Below, piece by piece: positions 11,610 through 23,696 of a stretch of 64,000 nucleotides of DNA. Both the position numbers and the translations under genes were made by a program. Source of the DNA: Psococerastis gibbosa (lineage: Eukaryota > Arthropoda > Insecta > Psocodea > Psocidae); the NCBI GenBank assembly GCA_963971405.1, contig OZ020485.1, positions 992,001 through 1,056,000 on the forward strand, read 5' to 3'. Position 1 is the first letter of the stretch; every line of letters begins with the position of its first letter. The notes below the pieces were generated by a model. The model searched no databases. It was not told the DNA's origin and saw nothing but the letters and a program-made list of their open reading frames with translations.

Positions 11610-12054
11610 TATTTACTTATTTTATTTTTTTTAAAGGTCTTGATATGATAAGGGTGTCTTCATTTTGCTTATTTTGGCTCATTGTATTGTACTTAACATT
11701 GAGCAATTGCTCCTGCGAGTTCATCGGTGTAAATGTAGCTAAAAAAAATTCATTCGACAAGAATAAGAAAAATAGCTATTTACTTATTTAATTTTTTTAA
11801 AGGTTTTAAAAAGATATAGGTGCCTTAATTTTGCTTATTTTGGCTATTTGCTTATTTAGGCTCATTGTATTGTACTTAACATTGACCACTTGCTCCTGCG
11901 TGTTCATCGGTGTAAATGTAGCTACATAAAATTCATTCGACAAGAATACGAAAAATAGCTATATACTTATTTTATTTTTTTTAAAGGTCTTGATATGACA
12001 CGGGTGTCTTAATTTGGCTTATTTTTGCTCATTGTATTGTACTTAACATTGGGC
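11610..12054 (+). repeat. Linker monomers, including a 17-bp-insertion monomer
   Basis: The order is a GATAAGGGTGTCTTC monomer, a GGTGCC monomer with the 17-bp insertion, and a GACACGGG monomer with CATTGGGC. The same order is found at about 22,930-23,370. At about 12,055 the sequence enters the 3,157-bp HOR. Confidence 0.8.
11846..11862 (+). repeat. 17-bp internal duplication inside a monomer
   Basis: After TTTTGCTTATTTTGGCT an extra ATTTGCTTATTTAGGCT is present before the usual CATTGTATTG. It matches the preceding 17 bases at 15 positions. Its TTTAGG reading belongs to a different monomer variant, so it looks like an out-of-register joining of two monomer types. Identical insertions lie at 23,166-23,182, 24,684-24,700 and 27,036-27,052. 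Confidence 0.9.
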
Positions 12055-15000
12055 AATTGCTCCTGCGTGTTCATCGGTGTAAATGTAGCTAAAAAAAATT
12101 CATTCGACAAGAATAAGAAAAATAGCTATTTACTTATTTTATTTTTTTAAAGGTTTTAAAAAGATATAGGTGTCTTAATTTTGCTTGTTTAGGTACATTG
12201 TGTAGGACATAACATTGAACAATTGCTCCTGCGTGTTCATCGGTGTAAATGTAGCTACAAAAAATTCATTCGACAAGAATACGATAATAGCTATATACTT
12301 ATTTTATTTTTTTTAAAGGTCTTAAAAAGATATAGGTGTCTAATTTTGCTTGTTTAGGCTCATTGTATTGTGCTTGACGTTGAGCAATTGCTCCTGCGTA
12401 TTCATCTGTTTATATGTTGCTAAAAAAAATTCATTCGACAAGAATACGAAAAATAGCTATATACTTATTTTTTTTTTTAAAGGTCTTGATATGACATGAG
12501 TGTCTTAATTTTGCTTATTTTGGCTCATTGTATTGTACTTAACATTGAGCAATTGCTCCTGCGTGTTCATCGGTGTAAATGTAGCTAAAAAAAATTCATT
12601 CGACATGAATAAGAAAAATAGCTATTTACTTATTTTATTTTTTTAAAGGTCTTAAAAAGATATAGGTGTCTTAATTTTGCTTATTTTAGCTCATTGTATT
12701 GTACTAAACATTGACCACTTGCTCCTGCGTGTACATCGGTGTAAATGTAGCTACAAAAAATTCATTCGACAAGAATACGAAAAATAGCTATATACTTATT
12801 TTATTTTTTTTAAAGGTCTTGATATGACACGGGTGTCTTAATTTGGCTTATTTTGGCTCATTGTATTGTACTTAACATTGACCACTTACTCCTGCGTGTT
12901 CATCGGTGTAAATGTAGCTAAAAAAAATTCATTCGACAAGAATAAGAAAAATAGCTATTTACTTATTTTATTTTTTTAAAGGTTTTAAAAAGATAACGGT
13001 GTCTTAATTTTGCTTATTTTGGCTCATTTTATTGTACTTGACATTGAGCAATTGCTCCTGCGTATTCATCGGTTTAAATGTTGCTAAAAAAAATTCATTC
13101 GACAAGAATACGAAAAATAGCTATATACTTATTTTATTTTTTTTAAAGGTCTTGATATGACACGGGTGTCTTAATTTGGCTTATTTTGGCTCATTGTATT
13201 GTACTTAACATTGACTACTTGCTCCTGCGTGTTCATCGGTGTAAATGTAGCTAAAAAAAATTCTTTCGACAAGAATAAGAAAAATAGCTATTTACTTATT
13301 TTATTTTTTTTAAAGGTTTTAAAAAGATATAGGTGTCTTAATTTTGCTTATTTTGGCTCATTGTATTGCACTTGACATTAAACAATTGCTCCTGCGTGTT
13401 CATCGGTTTAAATGTTGCTAAAAAAAATTCATTCGACAAGAATACAAAAAATAGCTATATACTTATTTTATTTTTTTTAAAGGTCTTGATATGATAAGGG
13501 TGTCTTAATTTTGCTTATTTTGGCTCATTGTATTGTACTTAACATTGAGCAATTGCTCCTGCGTGTTCATCGGTGTAAATGTAGCTAAAACAAATTCATT
13601 CGACAAGAATACGAAAAATAGCTATATACTTATTTTATTTTTTTAAAGGTCTTGATATGACATGGGTCTCCAAATTTGGCTTATTTAGGCTCATTGTATT
13701 GAACTTAACATTGAGCAATTGCTCCTGCGTGTTCATCGGTGTAAATGTAGCTAAAAAAAATTCATTCGACAAGAATAAGAAAAATAGCTATTTACTTATT
13801 TTATTTTTTTTAAAGGTTTTAAAAAGATATAGGTGTCTTTATTTTGCTTATTTTGGCTCAATGTATTGTACTTAACATTGAGCAATTGTTCCTGCGTGTT
13901 CATCGGTGTAAATGTAGCTAAAAAAAATTCATTCGACAAGATTAAGAAAAATAGCTATTTACTTATTTTATTTTTTTTAAAGGTCTTAAAAAGATATAGG
14001 TGTCTTACTTTTGCTTATTTAGCCTCATTGTATTGTACTTAACATTGGCCACTTGCTCCTGCGTGTTCATCGGTGTAAATGTAGCTACAAAAAATTCATT
14101 CGACAAGAATACGAAAAATAGCTATATACTTATTTTATTTTTTTAAAGGTCTTGATATGACACGGGTCTCCAAATTTGGCTTATTTAGGCTCATTGTATT
14201 GTAATTAACATTGAGCAATTGCTCCTGCGTGTTCATCGGTGTAAATGTGGCTAAAAAAAATTCATTCGACAAGAATAAGAAAAATAGCTATTTACTTATA
14301 ATTTTTTTAAATTTTTTAAAAAGATATATGTGTCTTAATTTTGCTTATTTTGGCTCATTGTATTGTACTTGACATTGAGAAATTGCTCCTGCGTGTTCAT
14401 CGGTTTAAATGTTGTTAAAAAAATTCATTCGACAAGAATAAAGAAAATAGCTATTTACTTATTTTATTTTTTTTAAAGGTCTTGATATGATATGGGTGTC
14501 TTAATTTGGCTTATTTTGGCTCATTGTATTGTACTTAACATTGAGCAATTGCTCCTGCGTGTTCATCGGTGTAAATGTAGCTAAAAAAAATTCATTCGAC
14601 AAGAATAAGAAAAATAGCAATATACTTATTTTATTTTTTTAAAGGTCTTAAAAAGATATAGGTGTCTTAATTTTCCTTGTCTAGGTACATTGTGTAGTAC
14701 TTAACATTGAGCAATTGCTCCTGCGTGTTCATCGGTGTAAATGTAGCTACAAAAAATTCATTCGACCAGAATACGAAAAAAAGCTATATACTTATTTTAT
14801 TTTTTTTAATGGTCTTGAAATGATATGGGTGTCTTAATATTGCTTATTTTGACTCATTGTATTGTGCTTAACATTGAGCAATTGCTCCTGCGTGTTCATC
14901 GGAGTAAATGTAGCTAAACAAAATTCATTCGACAAGAATAAGAAAAATAGCTATTTACTTATTTTATTTTTTTTAAAGGTCTTAAAAAGATATAGGTGTC

Positions 15001-15211
15001 TAATTTTGCTTGTTTAGGCTCACTGTGTTGTACTAAACATTGACCAATTGCTCCTGCGTGTTCATCGGTGTAAATGTAGCTACAAAAAATTCATTCGACC
15101 AGAATAAGAAAAATAGCTATTTACTTATTTTATTTTTTTTAAAGGTCTTAAAAAGATATAGGTGTCTAATTTTGCTTGTTTAGGCTCACTGTGTTGTACT
15201 AAACATTGAGC
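12055..15211 (+). repeat. 19-monomer HOR (3,157 bp), copy 1
   Basis: Markers repeat at exactly 3,157 bp: TGTAGGACATAAC at 12,201, 15,358 and 18,515; GACATGAGTG at 12,493, 15,650 and 18,807; the CTCCAAATTTGG monomer at 13,657 and 16,814. Internal order: segment P, the ACTACTTGCTC pair, CTCCAAATTTGG monomers, the rearranged T-tract monomer, CCTTGTCTAGG, GGAGTAAATG, then two CTAATTTTGCTTGTTTAGG monomers. The open frames at 13,657-14,042 are satellite translations. Confidence 0.9.
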
Positions 15212-18200
15212 AATTGCTCCTGCGTGTTCATCGGTGTAAATGTAGCTAAAAAAAATTCATTCGACAAGAATAAGAAAAATAGCTATTTACTTATTTTATT
15301 TTTTTAAAGGTTTTAAAAAGATATAGGTGTCTTAATTTTGCTTGTTTAGGTACATTGTGTAGGACATAACATTGAACAATTGCTCCTGCGTGTTCATCGG
15401 TGTAAATGTAGCTACAAAAAATTCATTCGACAAGAATACGATAATAGCTATATACTTATTTTATTTTTTTTAAAGGTCTTAAAAAGATATAGGTGTCTAA
15501 TTTTGCTTGTTTAGGCTCATTGTATTGTGCTTGACGTTGAGCAATTGCTCCTGCGTATTCATCTGTTTATATGTTGCTAAAAAAAATTCATTCGACAAGA
15601 ATACGAAAAATAGCTATATACTTATTTTTTTTTTTAAAGGTCTTGATATGACATGAGTGTCTTAATTTTGCTTATTTTGGCTCATTGTATTGTACTTAAC
15701 ATTGAGCAATTGCTCCTGCGTGTTCATCGGTGTAAATGTAGCTAAAAAAAATTCATTCGACAAGAATAAGAAAAATAGCTATTTACTTATTTTATTTTTT
15801 TAAAGGTCTTAAAAAGATATAGGTGTCTTAATTTTGCTTATTTTAGCTCATTGTATTGTACTAAACATTGACCACTTGCTCCTGCGTGTACATCGGTGTA
15901 AATGTAGCTACAAAAAATTCATTCGACAAGAATACGAAAAATAGCTATATACTTATTTTATTTTTTTTAAAGGTCTTGATATGACACGGGTGTCTTAGTT
16001 TGGCTTATTTTGGCTCATTGTATTGTACTTAACATTGACCACTTACTCCTGCGTGTTCATCGGTGTAAATGTAGCTAAAAAAAATTCATTCGACAAGAAT
16101 AAGAAAAATAGCTATTTACTTATTTTATTTTTTTAAAGGTTTTAAAAAGATAACGGTGTCTTAATTTTGCTTATTTTGGCTCATTTTATTGTACTTGACA
16201 TTGAGCAATTGCTCCTGCGTATTCATCGGTTTAAATGTTGCTAAAAAAAATTCATTCGACAAGAATACGAAAAATAGCTATATACTTATTTTATTTTTTT
16301 TAAAGGTCTTGATATGACACGGGTGTCTTAATTTGGCTTATTTTGGCTCATTGTATTGTACTTAACATTGACTACTTGCTCCTGCGTGTTCATCGGTGTA
16401 AATGTAGCTAAAAAAAATTCTTTCGACAAGAATAAGAAAAATAGCTATTTACTTATTTTATTTTTTTTAAAGGTTTTAAAAAGATATAGGTGTCTTAATT
16501 TTGCTTATTTTGGCTCATTGTATTGCACTTGACATTAAACAATTGCTCCTGCGTGTTCATCGGTTTAAATGTTGCTAAAAAAAATTCATTCGACAAGAAT
16601 ACAAAAAATAGCTATATACTTATTTTATTTTTTTTAAAGGTCTTGATATGATAAGGGTGTCTTAATTTTGCTTATTTTGGCTCATTGTATTGTACTTAAC
16701 ATTGAGCAATTGCTCCTGCGTGTTCATCGGTGTAAATGTAGCTAAAACAAATTCATTCGACAAGAATACGAAAAATAGCTATATACTTATTTTATTTTTT
16801 TAAAGGTCTTGATATGACACGGGTCTCCAAATTTGGCTTATTTAGGCTCACTGTATTGAACTTAACATTGAGCAATTGCTCCTGCGTGTTCATCGGTGTA
16901 AATGTAGCTAAAAAAAATTCATTCGACAAGAATAAGAAAAATAGCTATTTACTTATTTTATTTTTTTTAAAGGTTTTAAAAAGATATAGGTGTCTTTATT
17001 TTGCTTATTTTGGCTCAATGTATTGTACTTAACATTGAGCAATTGTTCCTGCGTGTTCATCGGTGTAAATGTAGCTAAAAAAAATTCATTCGACAAGATT
17101 AAGAAAAATAGCTATTTACTTATTTTATTTTTTTTAAAGGTCTTAAAAAGATATAGGTGTCTTACTTTTGCTTATTTAGCCTCATTGTATTGTACTTAAC
17201 ATTGGCCACTTGCTCCTGCGTGTTCATCGGTGTAAATGTAGCTACAAAAAATTCATTCGACAAGAATACGAAAAATAGCTATATACTTATTTTATTTTTT
17301 TAAAGGTCTTGATATGACACGGGTCTCCAAATTTGGCTTATTTAGGCTCATTGTATTGTAATTAACATTGAGCAATTGCTCCTGCGTGTTCATCGGTGTA
17401 AATGTGGCTAAAAAAAATTCATTCGACAAGAATAAGAAAAATAGCTATTTACTTATAATTTTTTTAAATTTTTTAAAAAGATATATGTGTCTTAATTTTG
17501 CTTATTTTGGCTCATTGTATTGTACTTGACATTGAGAAATTGCTCCTGCGTGTTCATCGGTTTAAATGTTGTTAAAAAAATTCATTCGACAAGAATAAAG
17601 AAAATAGCTATTTACTTATTTTATTTTTTTTAAAGGTCTTGATATGATATGGGTGTCTTAATTTGGCTTATTTTGGCTCATTGTATTGTACTTAACATTG
17701 AGCAATTGCTCATGCGTGTTCATCGGTGTAAATGTAGCTAAAAAAAATTCATTCGACAAGAATAAGAAAAATAGCAATATACTTATTTTATTTTTTTAAA
17801 GGTCTTAAAAAGATATAGGTGTCTTAATTTTCCTTGTCTAGGTACATTGTGTAGTACTTAACATTGAGCAATTGCTCCTGCGTGTTCATCGGTGTAAATG
17901 TAGCTACAAAAAATTCATTCGACCAGAATACGAAAAAAAGCTATATACTTATTTTTTTTTTTTTAATGGTCTTGAAATGATATGGGTGTCTTAATATTGC
18001 TTATTTTGACTCATTGTATTGTGCTTAACATTGAGCAATTGCTCCTGCGTGTTCATCGGAGTAAATGTAGCTAAACAAAATTCATTCGACAAGAATAAGA
18101 AAAATAGCTATTTACTTATTTTATTTTTTTTAAAGGTCTTAAAAAGATATAGGTGTCTAATTTTGCTTGTTTAGGCTCACTGTGTTGTACTAAACATTGA

Positions 18201-18368
18201 CCAATTGCTCCTGCGTGTTCATCGGTGTAAATGTAGCTACAAAAAATTCATTCGACCAGAATAAGAAAAATAGCTATTTACTTATTTTATTTTTTTTAAA
18301 GGTCTTAAAAAGATATAGGTGTCTAATTTTGCTTGTTTAGGCTCACTGTGTTGTACTAAACATTGAGC
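15212..18368 (+). repeat. 19-monomer HOR (3,157 bp), copy 2
   Basis: This is nearly identical to copy 1, with few private changes, such as TTAGTTTGG near 15,994, CTCATGCG near 17,710 and a longer T-tract near 17,950. The junction with copy 1 falls in the GAGCAATTGCTCC region. No gene is seen. Confidence 0.9.
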
Positions 18369-21024
18369 AATTGCTCCTGCGTGTTCATCGGTGTAAATGT
18401 AGCTAAAAAAAATTCATTCGACAAGAATAAGAAAAATAGCTATTTACTTATTTTATTTTTTTAAAGGTTTTAAAAAGATATAGGTGTCTTAATTTTGCTT
18501 GTTTAGGTACATTGTGTAGGACATAACATTGAACAATTGCTCCCGCGTGTTCATCGGTGTAAATGTAGCTACAAAAAATTCATTCGACAAGAATACGATA
18601 ATAGCTATATACTTATTTTATTTTTTTTAAAGGTCTTAAAAAGATATAGGTGTCTAATTTTGCTTGTTTAGGCTCATTGTATTGTGCTTGACGTTGAGCA
18701 ATTGCTCCTGCGTATTCATCTGTTTATATGTTGCTAAAAAAAATTCATTCGACAAGAATACGAAAAATAGCTATATACTTATTTTTTTTTTTAAAGGTCT
18801 TGATATGACATGAGTGTCTTAATTTTGCTTATTTTGGCTCATTGTATTGTACTTAACATTGAGCAATTGCTCCTGCGTGTTCATCGGTGTAAATGTAGCT
18901 AAAAAAAATTCATTCGACAAGAATAAGAAAAATAGCTATTTACTTATTTTATTTTTTTAAAGGTCTTAAAAAGATATAGGTGTCTTAATTTTGCTTATTT
19001 TAGCTCATTGTATTGTACTAAACATTGACCACTTGCTCCTGCGTGTACATCGGTGTAAATGTAGCTACAAAAAATTCATTCGACAAGAATACGAAAAATA
19101 GCTATATACTTATTTTATTTTTTTTAAAGGTCTTGATATGACACGGGTGTCTTAATTTGGCTTATTTTGGCTCATTGTATTGTACTTAACATTGACCACT
19201 TACTCCTGCGTGTTCATCGGTGTAAATGTAGCTAAAAAAAATTCATTCGACAAGAATAAGAAAAATAGCTATTTACTTATTTTATTTTTTTAAAGGTTTT
19301 AAAAAGATAACGGTGTCTTAATTTTGCTTATTTTGGCTCATTTTATTGTACTTGACATTGAGCAATTGCTCCTGCGTATTCATCGGTTTAAATGTTGCTA
19401 AAAAAAATTCATTCGACAAGAATACGAAAAATAGCTATATACTTATTTTATTTTTTTTAAAGGTCTTGATATGACACGGGTGTCTTAATTTGGCTTATTT
19501 TGGCTCATTGTATTGTACTTAACATTGACTACTTGCTCCTGCGTGTTCATCGGTGTAAATGTAGCTAAAAAAAATTCTTTCGACAAGAATAAGAAAAATA
19601 GCTATTTACTTATTTTATTTTTTTAAAGGTCTTGATATGATAAGGGTGTCTTAATTTTGCTTATTTTGGCTCATTGTATTGTACTTAACATTGAGCAATT
19701 GCTCCTGCGTGTTCATCGGTGTAAATGTAGCTAAAAAAAATTCATTCGACAAGAATAAGAAAAATAGCTATTTACTTATTTTATTTTTTTTAAAGGTCTT
19801 AAAAAGATATAGGTGTCTTAATTTTGCTTATTTAGCCTCATTGTATTGTACTTAACATTGGCCACTTGCTCCTGCGTGTTCATCGGTGTAAATGTAGCTA
19901 CAAAAAATTCATTCGACAAGAATACGAAAAATAGCTATATACTTATTTTATTTTTTTAAAGGTCTTGATATGACACGGGTCTCCAAATTTGGCATATTTA
20001 GGCTCATTGTATTGTAATTAACATTGAGCAATTGCTCCTGCGTGTTCATCGGTGTAAATGTGGCTAAAAAAAATTCATTCGACAAGAATAAGAAAAATAG
20101 CTATTTACTTATAATTTTTTTAAATTTTTTAAAAAGATATATGTGTCTTAATTTTGCTTATTTTGGCTCATTGTATTGTACTTGACATTGAGAAATTGCT
20201 CCTGCGTGTTCATCGGTTTAAATGTTGTTAAAAAAATTCATTCGACAAGAATAAAGAAAATAGCTATTTACTTATTTTATTTTTTTTAAAGGTCTTGATA
20301 TGATATGGGTGTCTTAATTTGGCTTATTTTGGCTCAATGTATTGTACTTAACATTGAGCAATTGCTCCTGCGTGTTCATCGGTGTAAATGTAGCTAAAAA
20401 AAATTCATTCGACAAGAATAAGAAAAATAGCAATATACTTATTTTATTTTTTTAAAGGTCTTAAAAAGATATAGGTGTCTTAATTTTCCTTGTCTAGGTA
20501 CATTGTGTAGTACTTAACATTGAGCAATTGCTCCTGCGTGTTCATCGGTGTAAATGTAGCTACAAAAAATTCATTCGACCAGAATACGAAAAAAAGCTAT
20601 ATACTTATTTTATTTTTTTTAATGGTCTTGAAATGATATGGGTGTCTTAATATTGCTTATTTTGACTCATTGTATTGTGCTTAACATTGAGCAATTGCTC
20701 CTGCGTGTTCATCGGAGTAAATGTAGCTAAACAAAATTCATTCGACAAGAATAAGAAAAATAGCTATTTACTTATTTTATTTTTTTTAAAGGTCTTAAAA
20801 AGATATAGATGTCTAATTTTGCTTGTTTAGGCTCACTGTGTTGTACTAAACATTGACCAATTGCTCCTGCGTGTTCATCGGTGTAAATGTAGCTACAAAA
20901 AATTCATTCGACCAGAATAAGAAAAATAGCTATTTACTTATTTTATTTTTTTTAAAGGTCTTAAAAAGATATAGGTGTCTAATTTTGCTTGTTTAGGCTC
21001 ACTGTGTTGTACTTAACATTGAGC
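18369..21024 (+). repeat. 19-monomer HOR, copy 3, lacking three monomers (2,656 bp)
   Basis: This copy follows copy 2 up to the TTCTTTCGACAAG monomer near 19,575. It then jumps to the GATAAGGG monomer near 19,628, which runs into sequence corresponding to the GTCTTACTTTTGCTTATTTAGCC position. The offset between the CTCCAAATTTGG monomers drops from 3,157 to 2,656, a loss of 501 bp or three monomers. Just after the end the array leaves this HOR family. Confidence 0.87.
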
Positions 21025-23125
21025 AATTGCTCCTGCGTGTTCATCGGTGTAAATGTAGCTAAAAAAAATTCATTCGACAAGAATAAGAAAAATAGCTATT
21101 TACTTATTTTATTTTTTTAAAGGTTTTAAAAGGATATAGGTGTCTTAATTTTGCTTATTTTGGCTCATTGTATTGTACTTGACATTGAGCAATTGCTCCT
21201 GCGTGTTCATCGGTTTAAATTTTGCTAAAAACAATTCATTCGACATGAATAAAAAAAATGGCTATTTTCTTATTTTATTTTTTTTAAAGGTCTTGATATG
21301 ATAAGGGTGTCTTAATTTTGCTTATTTTGGCTCACTGTATTGAACTTAACATTGAGCAATTGCTCCTGCGTGTTCATCGGTGTAAATGTAGCTAAAAAAA
21401 ATTCATTCGACAAGAATAAGAAAAATAGCTATTTACTTATTTTATTTTTTTTAAAGGTTTTAAAAAGAAATAGGTGTCTTTATTTTGCTTATTTTGGCTC
21501 AATGTATTGTACTTAACATTGAGCAATTGTTCCTGCGTGTTCATCGGTGTAAATGTAGCTAAAAAAAATTCATTCGTCAAGAATAAGAAAAATAGCTATT
21601 AACTGATTTTATTTTTTTTAAAGGTCTTAAAAAGATATAGGTGTCTTAATTTTGCTTATTTAGGCTCATTGTATTGTTCTTAACATTGGCCACTTGCTCC
21701 TGCGTGTCCATCTGTGTAAATGTAGCTACAAAAAATTCATTCGACAAGAATACGAAAAATAGCTATATACTTATTTTATTTTTTTTAAAGGTCTTGATAT
21801 GACACGGGTGTCTTAATTTGGCTTATTTAGGCTCACTGTATTGTAGTTAACATTGAGCAATTGCTCCTGCGTGTTCATCGGTGTAAATGTGGCTAAAAAA
21901 AATTCATTCGACAAGAATAAGAAAAATAGCTATTTACTTATTTTATTTTTTTAAAGGTCTTAAAAAGATATAGGTGTCTTAATTTTGCTTATTTAGGCTC
22001 ATTGTATTGTTGTTAACATTGGCCACTTGCTCCTGCGTGTCCATCTGTGTAAATGTAGCTACAAAAAATTCATTCGACAAGAATACGAAAAATAGCTATA
22101 TACTTATTTTATTTTTTTTAAAGGTCTTGATATGATCAGGGTGTCTTAATTTGGCTTATTTTGGCTCATTGTATTGTCCTTAACATTGAGCAATTGCTCC
22201 TGCGTGTTCATCGGTGTAAATGTAGCTAAAAAAAATTCATTCGACAAGAATAAGAAAAATAGCTATTTACTTATTTTATTTTTTTAAAGGTCTTAAAAAG
22301 ATATAGGTGTCTTAATTTTCCTTGCTTAGGTACATTGTGTAGTACTTAACATTGAGCAATTGCTCCTGCGTGTTCATCGGTGTAAATGTAGCTACAAAAA
22401 ATTCATTCGACAAGAATATGAAAAATAGCTATATACTTATTTTATTTTTTTTAATGGTCTTGAAATGATATGGGTGTCTCAATATTGCTTATTTCGACTC
22501 ATTGTATTGTACTTAACATTGAGCAATTGCTCCTGCGTGTTCATCGGTTTAAATGTTGCTAAAAAAAATTCATTCGACAAGAATACGAAAAATAGCTCTA
22601 TACTTATTTTATTTTTTTTAAAGGTCTTGATGTGACACGGGTGTCTTAATTTGGCTTATTTTTGCTCATTGTATTGTAATTAACATTGAGCAATTGCTCC
22701 TGCGTGTTCATCGGTGTAAATGTAGCTAAAAAAAATTCATTCGACAAGTATAAGAAAAATAGCTATTTACTTATTTTATTTTTTTAAAGGTTTTAAAAAG
22801 ATATAGGTGTCTTAATTTTGCTTATTTTGGCTCATTGTATTGTACTTGACATTGAACAATTGCTCCTGCGTGTTCATCGGTTTAAATGTTGCTAAAAAAA
22901 ATTCATTCGACAAGAATAAAAAAAATGGCTATTTACTTATTTTTTTTTTTTTAAAGGTCTAGATATGATAAGGGTGTCTTCATTTTGCTTATTTTGGCTC
23001 ATTGTATTGTACTTAACATTGAGCAATTGCTCCTGCGAGTTCATCGGTGTAAATGTAGCTAAAAAAAATTCATTCGACAAGAATAAGAAAAATAGCTATT
23101 TACTTATTTAATTTTTTTAAAGGTT
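21025..23125 (+). repeat. Third copy of the 5.4-7.3 kb block (~12 monomers)
   Basis: From about 21,212 to 23,125 the order of variants matches 5,404-7,317 at a 15,808-bp offset: GGTTTAAATTTTGC with GACATGAATAAAAAAAATGG, GTCAAGAATAAG with ATTAACTGATT, GTCCATCTGTG, GATCAGGG, CCTTG-TTAGGTAC, CTCAATATTGC, GATGTGACACGGG. Markers up to 22,595 also match 10,059-11,442. The first ~190 bp are linker monomers. Confidence 0.82.
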
Positions 23126-23696
23126 TAAAAAAGATATAGGTGCCTTAATTTTGCTTATTTTGGCTATTTGCTTATTTAGGCTCATTGTATTGTACTTAAC
23201 ATTGACCACTTGCTCCTGTGTGTTCATCGGTGTAAATGTAGCTACATAAAATTCATTCGACAAGAATACGAAAAATAGCTATATACTTATTTTATTTTTT
23301 TTAAAGGTCTTGATATGACACGGGTGTCTTAATTTGGCTTATTTTTGCTCATTGTATTGTAATTAACATTGAGCAATTGCTCCTGCGTGTTCATCGGTGT
23401 AAATGTAGCTAAAAAAAATTCATTCGACAAGAATAAGAAAAATAGCTATTTACTTATTTTATTTTTTTAAAGGTTTTAAAAGGATATAGGTGTCTTAATT
23501 TTGCTTATTTTGGCTCACTGTATTGTACTTGACATTGAACAATTGCTCCTGCGTGTTCATCGGTTTAAATGTTGCTAAAAAAAATTCATTCGACAAGAAT
23601 AAAAAAAATGGCTATTTACTTATTTTATTTTTTTTAAAGGTTTTAAAAAGATATAGGTGTCGTTATTTTGCTTATTTTGGCTCACTGTATTGAACT
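23126..23696 (+). repeat. Linker monomers with the 17-bp insertion, related to 24.65-25.15 kb
   Basis: This stretch starts with the GGTGCC monomer carrying the 17-bp insertion (23,166-23,182), followed by GACACGGG and AGGATATAGG monomers. The same order is found 1,518 bp downstream (nine monomers plus 17 bp). At about 23,640 the two diverge and the 2,352-bp HOR begins. Confidence 0.78.
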
